12,098 nt of DNA, from assembly GCA_021808985.1 (NCBI GenBank), contig JAKBAQ010000059.1:1-12098 (forward strand), written 5' to 3'. The translations under genes and the position numbers were made by a program. Source of the stretch: Pseudomonadota bacterium. Its GTDB lineage: Bacteria > Pseudomonadota > Alphaproteobacteria > Acetobacterales > Acetobacteraceae. Shown in pieces: positions 7,493 to 12,098 of this stretch. The notes below the pieces were generated by a model that saw only the letters and a program-made list of their open reading frames with translations, was not told where the DNA came from and did no database searches. Each line of letters starts with the position of its first letter. The first letter of the stretch is position 1.

Positions 7493-8914
7493 TTAGAAGC
7501 GCATTGGCACCTCGAACAGGATTTTGGCGACCGGAGCGTTGGGGCCGGCGCCGATGCCGACGCCGATGTTGAAATTCGTGTGCGCGTTGATGGCGTAGCC
7601 GAGGCCGAAATTGAAGGTTCCGAAATCATACGCGGAGCCGGGGATGGAATGGTGGTTCACCGCGGAGCCGAAGACGTGCTCCTGCTGGTAGCTCAGGGTT
7701 AGGGAGGCTTTGTCATTGAGGGCGAAGCCCATGCCGAAGGTGGCGGCGACCGCGCTGCCGGGTTCCAGATTCTCCCGCGCGGTGACGCCGGAGCTGCCGA
7801 GAATGTCGAAAGAGCGGCTGAAATTGTAGATGTATTGGAAATTGCCGAACAGCACGCCGGGGGCGGTGGGGTAGAAAACGGTGACGCTGGGTTGCAGCGA
7901 ATAGAAGCCGGTGCCGGTGGGGAGTTTTTTCTGGATGCCGCCGAGGAAGGCGCCGCCGCTGTCATAAACCGTGTAGATGGGCACTGAGTAGGGGCTGATG
8001 CCGGTGGCGGTTTTGAAGGTGAGGTTGCCGACGAAGACGGGCCAGCCCTGGGCGCCGCTGTTGAACTGATAGGAGGCGCCGAGCTGGATGTCGCCAATGT
8101 TGACATTGTTGGCGCTGGTGTTGAGCGGCTGCGCGGTTGGCCCCACCGCCTGGGCGGTGAAGGTGCCGTAGCCGGCCACGATGGGGACCTTGACGTTGAC
8201 TTCCAGATTGTTGGTGACGCCGTAGCGGGCGGTGAGGGCGGCGGTGAGGAAGTTCTGGTCAACCCGGGCGATGAAGATATTGCCGAAGGTGATGCCGGGG
8301 ATGATGGTGAAGCCGTTGAGGGCCAGCTGGTTTTGCGACCAGTAATCATATTCGAGCGAGGGGTCTATGACCAGGGTGCCTTTGGGGGTTAGCACCCCGC
8401 CAGTGTTGGCGAGCACGGTGGAGGATTGGAGGATGACCTTGGTTTGCTCCTGCTGATTCTGCTGTTGCTGCTGCTGCTGCTCCTGACCCACGGTGGCGCT
8501 GGCGGGTGCGGGTGCTGGCGCGGATGGGGTGCTGGCGGTGCTGGTGCCGCGGCCGCGCAGCTGGGCCATCTGGCTGTTGAGCAGGCGCTGCTGCGCGTCA
8601 AGCTCCAGGGATTGTTGTTCGAGTTGCAATTCCTCCTGTTGCAGCTTGGCTTGTTGCGCCGTGATGGCGGCCTGCAAGGCGGCCAGGCTGGCCGGCCCGG
8701 TTTGCGCTGCATGGGCGTTGGCGCCGGTGGCGAGCGCGAGGATGAGCGATGCGGGCAGGCAGGCCAGGGCGAACGGCGCGCGCGCGGCGCGGGGGGAAGC
8801 GGAGGAAACATATTTCAGACGATTCAGAAATTTTGTTGTTTTTATTGAAGCGGTTGCGCTTTGATGAATCGGTTGAGAAGAATTGTTAAAAAAAATATAG
8901 GATTTGGCAGCCAT
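7493..8914 (-). CDS. Outer-membrane beta-barrel protein with N-terminal coiled coil, FapF-like amyloid exporter candidate
   Basis: The 473-residue protein starts at ATG 8914 behind an excellent ribosome-binding site (GGAGGGAGC, 6 nt spacing to the minus-strand ATG). It has four parts. (1) A very long signal peptide of about 69 residues: a polar N-region, KFLNRLKY basic patch, hydrophobic core ALACLPASLILALATG and cut near AHA/A. (2) A coiled coil with L77, I84, L91, L98, L105, L112, L119 exactly seven apart and mostly Gln at the +3 core positions. (3) A Thr/Pro/Ala then Gln-rich linker (about 122-160). (4) A roughly 290-residue beta-barrel with alternating amphipathic strands ending in Phe (EVPMRF), the usual outer-membrane assembly signal. 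Pseudomonas FapF has the same plan: trimeric coiled coil, linker, 12-stranded barrel. A divergent neighbour group with a C39 peptidase supports this. The alternative is a porin-like PF13557 family transporter. Confidence 0.72.
   Translation of the reverse strand: MAAKSYIFFNNSSQPIHQSATASIKTTKFLNRLKYVSSASPRAARAPFALACLPASLILALATGANAHAAQTGPASLAALQAAITAQQAKLQQEELQLEQQSLELDAQQRLLNSQMAQLRGRGTSTASTPSAPAPAPASATVGQEQQQQQQQNQQEQTKVILQSSTVLANTGGVLTPKGTLVIDPSLEYDYWSQNQLALNGFTIIPGITFGNIFIARVDQNFLTAALTARYGVTNNLEVNVKVPIVAGYGTFTAQAVGPTAQPLNTSANNVNIGDIQLGASYQFNSGAQGWPVFVGNLTFKTATGISPYSVPIYTVYDSGGAFLGGIQKKLPTGTGFYSLQPSVTVFYPTAPGVLFGNFQYIYNFSRSFDILGSSGVTARENLEPGSAVAATFGMGFALNDKASLTLSYQQEHVFGSAVNHHSIPGSAYDFGTFNFGLGYAINAHTNFNIGVGIGAGPNAPVAKILFEVPMRF
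8444..8485 (-). repeat. Gln-codon microsatellite in the FapF-like linker
   Basis: Residues 144-157 of the barrel protein are almost all Gln (broken by Glu and Asn), encoded by a CAG-rich run (CTG on the plus strand, densest at 8465-8480). Gain or loss of triplets would change the length of the link between coiled coil and barrel without breaking the frame. Confidence 0.75.
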
Positions 8915-8941
8915 TGTAGCTCCCTCCTGATTTTGCGGGAT

Positions 8942-8960
8942 GTATGTATCAGATACATAC
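8942..8960. promoter_or_regulatory. Perfect inverted repeat, probable operator before the barrel gene
   Basis: GTATGTATC (8942-8950) and GATACATAC (8952-8960) form 9-bp arms around a single A. It lies 28 nt upstream of the barrel gene's start codon and covers the -10 region and spacer of the best sigma-70-like promoter there, a typical repressor position. The ATGTAT-type half-site recalls TetR-family operators, but the regulator is unknown. Confidence 0.55.
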
Positions 8961-8970
8961 GATTTGTAAA
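8943..8970 (-). promoter_or_regulatory. Weak sigma-70-like promoter for the barrel gene
   Basis: On the minus strand TTTACA (8970-8965) and TACATA (8948-8943) are separated by 16 nt. The -35 box is a 5/6 match, the -10 only 3/6. Transcription would begin near 8935, giving a leader of about 20 nt. The inverted repeat at 8942-8960 overlaps it. Confidence 0.3.
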
Positions 8971-9023
8971 CTATTATTTGCCGTGGCGGATGGTGAGCGA
9001 GTTGGCGCGCGTGTTGCGGTGAT

Positions 9024-9040
9024 ACTGTAAACGTTACAGT
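9024..9040. promoter_or_regulatory. Perfect 7-3-7 inverted repeat, possible enhancer-binding-protein site
   Basis: ACTGTAA (9024-9030) and TTACAGT (9034-9040) flank ACG. The centre lies about 154 bp upstream of the predicted sigma-54 start site, within the usual range for upstream activator sequences. It could equally be a second operator for the barrel gene, whose start codon is about 110 bp away. Confidence 0.45.
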
Positions 9041-9154
9041 GAAAATTAACGAATTTACAAAATCGGATGCGGGCGGCGCGCCGATGCGCGGGCGGGGGTG
9101 TTTGCGTAATCGCATGAATTTTCAACAAATAAACGCAGGTGCGGGAGGTTTTTG

Positions 9155-9175
9155 AAATTTGGCACGGCGTTTGCC
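9155..9175 (+). promoter_or_regulatory. Sigma-54 (RpoN) -24/-12 promoter
   Basis: TGGCACG (9160-9166), four bases, then TTGC (9171-9174) matches the sigma-54 core consensus TGGCACG-N4-TTGC at every fixed base. The GG (9161-9162) and GC (9173-9174) are separated by the required 10 nt. Expected transcription start is near 9186, giving a leader of about 90 nt before the ATG at 9276. Sigma-54 promoters need an ATP-driven activator, so the locus is probably switched on by a specific signal. Confidence 0.8.
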
Positions 9176-9178
9176 TAG

Positions 9179-9204
9179 TGTTGGGCATGGCTGTTGGGCA
9201 TGGC
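9179..9204 (+). repeat. Perfect tandem 13-mer at the predicted transcript start
   Basis: TGTTGGGCATGGC occurs twice back-to-back (9179-9191 and 9192-9204). The pair lies directly after the sigma-54 promoter, so most of it would form the 5' end of the mRNA leader. Function unknown; it may be a protein- or RNA-binding site or a simple slippage duplication. Confidence 0.8.
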
Positions 9205-9275
9205 GAAGCTGCGCGGTCAACCGTCATAGGAATTCAGACCTTTATTTTTACAAATGAAAAAAACGGAGGGTTATC

Positions 9276-9824
9276 ATGCGTAACGTTCTTCTCGCGGGTT
9301 CGGCGGTTTTTCTGCTCTCGGCGGGCATGGCATTCGCCTATAATGGTTCAGACCATAACAGCACGCCGGTGGTGAAAAATGCCTCGGTGGGCGGCAGTGG
9401 CCAGTCAGCCACCACGGGGGGGTCGAATCTCAGCGCGAGTCTGAGCAATTCGGCCAATCCGAGTAATTCGTACAACAGCAGCGAGGCGGTTTCAATTACG
9501 AAAAGCCTGAGCAATGTTGGCAATGAGACGATGGTGAGCACCAACACGGATACGAATATCAGCATCGCATCGACCAGGAATGAAGGCTCGGTGCGCGATA
9601 TAACGATTGGCGGCGCTGGCGGCGGACGGCAGGAGGACGGGCATAAGAGCGGGTCTGGCGTGTCGGTGAGCAGCGGCAGCAATTCAATGGATACCGTGAA
9701 TGGTGGCGATGGCATCAACACCGCCATGCAGAATTCGGGTGCGGCGTCGCTGCAGCAGAATTCGGTGGCGCTGGGCTCGGTGGTGAATGGCAGCAGCGGC
9801 GGCACGGGGATCAGCGGTTTCTGA
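9276..9824 (+). CDS. Secreted Ser/Asn/Gly-rich protein, Fap-like amyloid subunit candidate
   Basis: The 182-residue protein starts at ATG 9276 with CGGAGGG (9264-9270) 5 nt upstream. It has a clear Sec signal peptide (1-21, ending AFA/Y). The mature part is dominated by Ser, Asn, Gly, Thr and Ala, has no Cys and almost no aromatics (Y22, Y66, F182), and ends in Phe. This composition resembles FapB/FapC. A C-terminal segment GINTAMQNSGAASLQQNSV (146-164) is related to segments in the two other small secreted proteins nearby and loosely to FapC repeats. No double-glycine leader is visible, unlike its neighbours. It is the first gene after a sigma-54 promoter and is followed by a terminator-like hairpin, so it is probably the most abundant product. 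The amyloid role is inference from composition and context. Confidence 0.7.
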   Translation: MRNVLLAGSAVFLLSAGMAFAYNGSDHNSTPVVKNASVGGSGQSATTGGSNLSASLSNSANPSNSYNSSEAVSITKSLSNVGNETMVSTNTDTNISIASTRNEGSVRDITIGGAGGGRQEDGHKSGSGVSVSSGSNSMDTVNGGDGINTAMQNSGAASLQQNSVALGSVVNGSSGGTGISGF

Positions 9825-9849
9825 TCGGCGCCGCAGTTTGCAAGGTTTG

Positions 9850-9898
9850 GGCTCCGCATCGCGTGATTTCAGGGCGCGGCGCGGAGCCGGACCATTTT
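9850..9898 (+). terminator. Terminator-like hairpin after the amyloid-candidate gene
   Basis: GGCTCCGC (9850-9857) pairs perfectly with GCGGAGCC (9881-9888), enclosing 23 nt in which CGCG elements can also pair. Five bases later a TTTTT run (9894-9898) follows. It lies 25 nt past the stop and 52 nt before the next start, and could partly end transcription, reducing expression of the downstream genes relative to the first. Confidence 0.5.
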
Positions 9899-9950
9899 TA
9901 ATTGGCGCCTGGGGCGCATGAGATGTAGGTTCGTATCATAGGAGCGTCCA

Positions 9951-10295
9951 ATGAACGTGATGACAGCCGCGATGGTTACAATCACAGTGGGATGCGCGGT
10001 GTTTTCGGCTTCTCGTCCTGCTTTCGCATCCGGGTCCGCCAGTCCGGCCATTGGCGGGCTGGCGGGGCTGGCGGTTTCTAACGCGCAATTGGGAGCGCTG
10101 CGTGGCGGGAGTTTCGTGGTGTCTTCGATGAATAGCGGGGTTGATACCGGGAACAGCGCCAACGGGGCCACGACCGGCAGTATCGCGAATGCGCAGTCTA
10201 TTAACAACAATACTGGAATTACCACGATATTTCAGAACACTGGGAACAACTCATTGTTCCAGAGCAGCACGACGGTGAACATCTCGATTAAATAG
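9951..10295 (+). CDS. Small secreted protein with double-glycine-type leader
   Basis: This 114-residue protein starts at ATG 9951 behind AGGAG (9940-9944). The Sec signal peptide covers 1-26 (ending AFA). Residues 27-53 form a second leader ending VSNAQLGALRGG: S at -11, Q at -8, L at -7, L at -4 and GG at -2/-1, matching the double-glycine leader pattern of C39-peptidase substrates. Cleavage would leave a 61-residue Asn/Ser/Thr-rich mature peptide with no Cys. Its end, GITTIFQNTGNNSLFQSS (89-106), is the clearest copy of the motif shared with the proteins encoded at 9276 and 11052. Next to a C39 peptidase gene 13 nt downstream, it may be a Fap-type subunit or nucleator. No named family is recognised. 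Confidence 0.72.
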   Translation: MNVMTAAMVTITVGCAVFSASRPAFASGSASPAIGGLAGLAVSNAQLGALRGGSFVVSSMNSGVDTGNSANGATTGSIANAQSINNNTGITTIFQNTGNNSLFQSSTTVNISIK

Positions 10296-10308
10296 GGGGT
10301 TGCCGGGC

Positions 10309-11025
10309 ATGAGGATTTCACGCGGGGCCGGGATGCTGGTGGTTGCCGCCTTGGGGTGCGCCTTGATGGGTGCATCCGGCGCGCGGGCGGGGCAGGTTTT
10401 TTTGAACGGGTCCGCGCTCGGCGGGGGGGATTTGAATGTGAGGGTGTTGAGCTTTCAGGGACGGAAGTTCAGCACGACGGTGCGCCAGGAATATGATTTC
10501 TCTTGCGGCTCGGCCGCGCTGGCGACGCTGCTGACATTTACATACCACCTGCCCTCTACGGAATCAGACGTGTTTACCAGCATGTTTTTGAACGGTGACC
10601 AGAAGGTGATTGAGAAGCAGGGATTCTCGCTGCTGGATATGAAGAATTATCTGACCAGGATCGGCCTGCCTTCGGGCGGGTTCAGGGCGTCGCTGGCGAA
10701 GCTCGCGCAGATACGGATGCCGGCGATTGTTTTGATTAATGAGCATGGGTTCAGGCATTTTGTCGTGATCAGGGGTATTGAGCATGGGCAGGTGTTGCTG
10801 GCGGACCCCGCCATTGGTTTGCGCACCGAATCAACCCATGATTTTCAGCAGCAATGGTCTGGCATTTTTTTGATAATTCTGGCGCATGTGCGCGCCGCGC
10901 AGGCGAGCTTCAATGGTGAGGGGGATTGGTCCGGCGAGCCTGGCGCGCCGTTCGATCTCAGCCGCTTCGCGGTCAATCTTGCAACATTGCAGCAGGTTAC
11001 GCTGCCAAACCCGGACAAGTTTTGA
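10309..11025 (+). CDS. Periplasmic C39-family cysteine peptidase, FapD-like
   Basis: The 238-residue protein has a Sec signal peptide (1-27, ending ARA/G) and one C39 papain-like domain with the catalytic residues visible. These are Q60 (oxyanion) and C66 in QEYDFSCGSAALATLL, H150 in FRHFVVIRGI and D166 in LADPAIG. C39 enzymes typically cut after double glycines. Here the domain stands alone and is exported, as in FapD of the Pseudomonas Fap system, rather than being fused to an ABC exporter as in bacteriocin systems. ATG 10309 is chosen over the TTG at 10300 because GGGGG (10295-10299) is correctly spaced only for the former. It begins 13 nt after the preceding stop and is followed 26 nt later by another leader-bearing gene, so the neighbours are likely its substrates. 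Confidence 0.88.
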   Translation: MRISRGAGMLVVAALGCALMGASGARAGQVFLNGSALGGGDLNVRVLSFQGRKFSTTVRQEYDFSCGSAALATLLTFTYHLPSTESDVFTSMFLNGDQKVIEKQGFSLLDMKNYLTRIGLPSGGFRASLAKLAQIRMPAIVLINEHGFRHFVVIRGIEHGQVLLADPAIGLRTESTHDFQQQWSGIFLIILAHVRAAQASFNGEGDWSGEPGAPFDLSRFAVNLATLQQVTLPNPDKF

Positions 11026-11051
11026 GCTGTCCGATGGTGGGAGTATGGGCT

Positions 11052-11675
11052 ATGGTATGCAACCGCGTTTCACGATGGTGTTCATGTACTGTTTTGGCGG
11101 CGGCCGTTTTGTGCGGCCAGCATGCGCATGCGGCGCCGCCGGGGGCAGAGGCAATGAGCGCGCTGCGGCTTTCGGGCTTGCAGATTCCGGCGCGCGCGCT
11201 GGGAGGGATTCGCGGCGGGTTTGATGTGAAGCCTGGTCTTTCCATAAGCTTTGCGTTTCAGCAGGTGGATTATCAGGGCACCAAGGTGGTGCAGAGCATT
11301 CTGGTGCCACTGACCACGCTGACCAGCGGCGCGGCCGGCGCGGTGGCGGATGTGACCGGGGGCGACACCACGACCCTGACGCAGCAGGGGGCCGGAGGGC
11401 CGGCTGTGGTTAATGTTGGCGGCAAGACCGTGCAGGTGCCGGCTGGGACATCGTCGATCACGCTGTCATCGACGCTCAATAACGGGGCGAGCGTGGTGCT
11501 CTCCTCGCTGGGGGGTGGCGGGATCAGCAATGTGATTTCAAACACGATGAACAATATGACGCTGAGCCAGGTGACGACCATGAATGTGGAGATTACCGGA
11601 ATGTCGCAATGGCTGGCGCAGCAGGGCGCGGGTAGTGGCGGCGCGATGTTCAGCAACCTTGGGTTTTTACCTTGA
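11052..11675 (+). CDS. Secreted protein with double-glycine-type leader
   Basis: The 207-residue protein starts at ATG 11052 with GGGAG (11039-11043) 8 nt upstream; ATG 11034 is possible but lacks a ribosome-binding site. The signal peptide is about 1-27 (ending AHA/A). A second leader ends at residue 56 in LQIPARALGGIRGG: hydrophobic at -12, L at -7, I at -4, GG at -2/-1. The mature part (57-207) is rich in Thr, Val, Gly and Ser with probable beta strands and no Cys. It contains a diverged copy of the shared motif (GISNVISNTMNNMTLSQ, 157-173). It could play the role FapE or FapB has in Pseudomonas, but I do not recognise a named family. Confidence 0.72.
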   Translation: MVCNRVSRWCSCTVLAAAVLCGQHAHAAPPGAEAMSALRLSGLQIPARALGGIRGGFDVKPGLSISFAFQQVDYQGTKVVQSILVPLTTLTSGAAGAVADVTGGDTTTLTQQGAGGPAVVNVGGKTVQVPAGTSSITLSSTLNNGASVVLSSLGGGGISNVISNTMNNMTLSQVTTMNVEITGMSQWLAQQGAGSGGAMFSNLGFLP

Positions 11676-11768
11676 CGATTTTATGCGCGCGGACTATGAT
11701 AAAAGAAGCCGGAAAGAAGGAATTTTATGTTCCTGCCTTGATGTTTGGTGAATGCGGATAATTTTGGC

Positions 11769-11794
11769 GTTGTACTCTGTGGTTGTACTCTGTG
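11769..11794 (+). repeat. Perfect tandem 13-mer before the last gene
   Basis: GTTGTACTCTGTG occurs twice back-to-back (11769-11781, 11782-11794), ending 8 nt before the ATG at 11803. It lies in the 127-nt gap after the preceding gene, which otherwise shows no clear terminator or promoter. Function unknown. Confidence 0.85.
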
Positions 11795-11802
11795 AGAGTG
11801 TC

Positions 11803-12098
11803 ATGAAGAAATTTTCTGCTGTGCGATGCGGGTTGGCGGCGGGAATGGTGTTTCTGGCGGCTGTTGCGATGGCGCCGGGGATGGCGCGGGCCGCGACCAC
11901 CAAGGGGCGGGGTTTGTTTTTGCCCGCCGCCTTGACGAGCCTTACGGCGCTGCCGGATTCGGAGATTGCCGTTGTTACCGGAACCGGGCTGAAGGGGCCC
12001 GCGGTGAGTGGAACGGCGGAACCGCGCGCGGCCATTACGCTGTGGGATGAGCTGCGGCCGGCGGTGCAGCAGAATAATCTCAGCAGCGGTAATTCCAC
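11803..12098 (+). CDS. Secreted protein with leader-like motif (3' end outside window)
   Basis: Reading from ATG 11803, the frame is open to the window edge (98 complete codons). It begins with a good Sec signal peptide (1-30, MKKF... ending ARA/A). After 31 residues comes LPDSEIAVVTGTG: taking cleavage after T61, L is at -12, E at -8, I at -7, V at -4 and G at -2. This is a strong leader pattern except that T replaces the final G. Beyond it lies a Pro/Ala-rich stretch and ITLWDELRPAVQQNNLSSG. The ribosome-binding site is weak (GAGAG), and a tandem 13-mer lies just upstream. Its place in the C39 locus suggests another exported component; the missing end prevents family assignment. Confidence 0.65.
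   Translation, partial: MKKFSAVRCGLAAGMVFLAAVAMAPGMARAATTKGRGLFLPAALTSLTALPDSEIAVVTGTGLKGPAVSGTAEPRAAITLWDELRPAVQQNNLSSGNS

Larger units (their letters stand above)
8915..9275. promoter_or_regulatory. Divergent control region of the Fap-like locus
   Basis: This 361-nt gap separates the minus-strand barrel gene from the plus-strand amyloid-candidate gene. It is AT-richer than its surroundings except for a GC-rich patch at about 9067-9099. It contains two perfect inverted repeats, a sigma-54 promoter reading right, a weak sigma-70-like element reading left and a perfect tandem 13-mer, each listed separately. TTTCAACAAATAA (9120-9132) matches the IHF consensus with two deviations and sits between the inverted repeats and the sigma-54 core, where IHF commonly bends DNA; this is suggestive only. 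No credible reading frame fills the gap. Confidence 0.75.

Noticed and set aside
8915..9115. Upstream extension of the barrel protein by 67 codons
   Set aside because: The ATG at 8914 has a near-perfect Shine-Dalgarno, and the extension would cover both inverted repeats and hide the signal peptide further.
9276..9824. Curli subunit (CsgA-like) identity
   Set aside because: The curlin S-x5-Q-x-G-x2-N-x-A-x3-Q repeats are absent, and no CsgE/F/G-like genes accompany it; the C39 peptidase and coiled-coil barrel point to Fap instead.
9903..9918. Possible second sigma-54 promoter (TGGCGC...GCGC) before the 9951 gene
   Set aside because: GG/GC spacing is right but the -12 element reads GCGC instead of TTGC and the -24 box has a mismatch; too weak to call.
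10926..11051. Earlier start of the 11052 gene inside the C39 peptidase gene
   Set aside because: A start at 10926 would put about 42 residues before the signal peptide; ATG 11052 has a proper ribosome-binding site and puts the signal peptide at the N-terminus.
9951..11675. Bacteriocin cluster interpretation of the double-glycine leaders
   Set aside because: The C39 domain stands alone with a signal peptide, the substrates also have Sec signal peptides, and no peptidase-containing ABC exporter or immunity gene is seen; the Atm1-type transporter at 4303 lacks a C39 domain.
11683..11761. Two very short frames (about 21-22 codons) from ATG 11683 and ATG 11696
   Set aside because: No ribosome-binding site, overlapping alternatives, and no recognisable product.

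Overview
The window is GC-rich, tightly packed bacterial DNA. It looks like an alphaproteobacterium, most plausibly Acetobacteraceae. The grounds are the alphaproteobacterial form of IF2, the rpmB and DUF4743-Nudix genes, and the style of palindromic intergenic DNA. This placement comes from recognising protein families; no search was run.

The left half (1-7326) is mostly housekeeping. The 3' part of infB overlaps rbfA, which overlaps a Sua5/TsaC-type threonylcarbamoyl-AMP synthase; together they form a translation-linked operon. The synthase gene converges on, and overlaps by 41 nt, a reverse-strand DUF4743-Nudix hydrolase. That gene starts head-to-head with an Atm1-type ABC half-transporter. 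Next come an 89-residue protein of unknown function, rpmB (L28) and arfB (ribosome rescue hydrolase). A 7388-7492 block of three consecutive strong hairpins, two of them perfect 30-nt palindromes, closes this half between converging genes.

The right half (7493-12098, cut by the window edge) is an accessory locus that I read as a Fap-like functional-amyloid secretion system. On the minus strand is an outer-membrane beta-barrel protein with a very long signal peptide, a seven-heptad coiled coil and a Gln-rich linker (FapF-like). Divergent from it are a Ser/Asn/Gly-rich secreted protein (amyloid-subunit candidate), a small secreted protein, a periplasmic C39 cysteine peptidase (FapD-like), a further secreted protein and the start of yet another. 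Three of the secreted proteins carry a Sec signal peptide and then, about 27-31 residues later, a double-glycine-leader-like motif of the type C39 peptidases cut. Three of them share a related segment of the form G-I-x-x-x-x-Q-N-[ST]-G-x-x-S-L-x-Q near the C-terminus.

The divergent control region (8915-9275) holds a full-core-match sigma-54 promoter for the amyloid-candidate gene, two perfect inverted repeats that could be operators or enhancer sites, and a perfect tandem 13-mer in the predicted mRNA leader. A second, unrelated perfect tandem 13-mer precedes the last gene. A terminator-like hairpin follows the first gene and could set subunit stoichiometry. My model is: sigma-54-triggered expression, Sec export to the periplasm, leader removal by the C39 peptidase, and export through the barrel to form surface fibres. 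The gene identities of the barrel and the peptidase are fairly secure. The amyloid assignment and the leader processing are inference.
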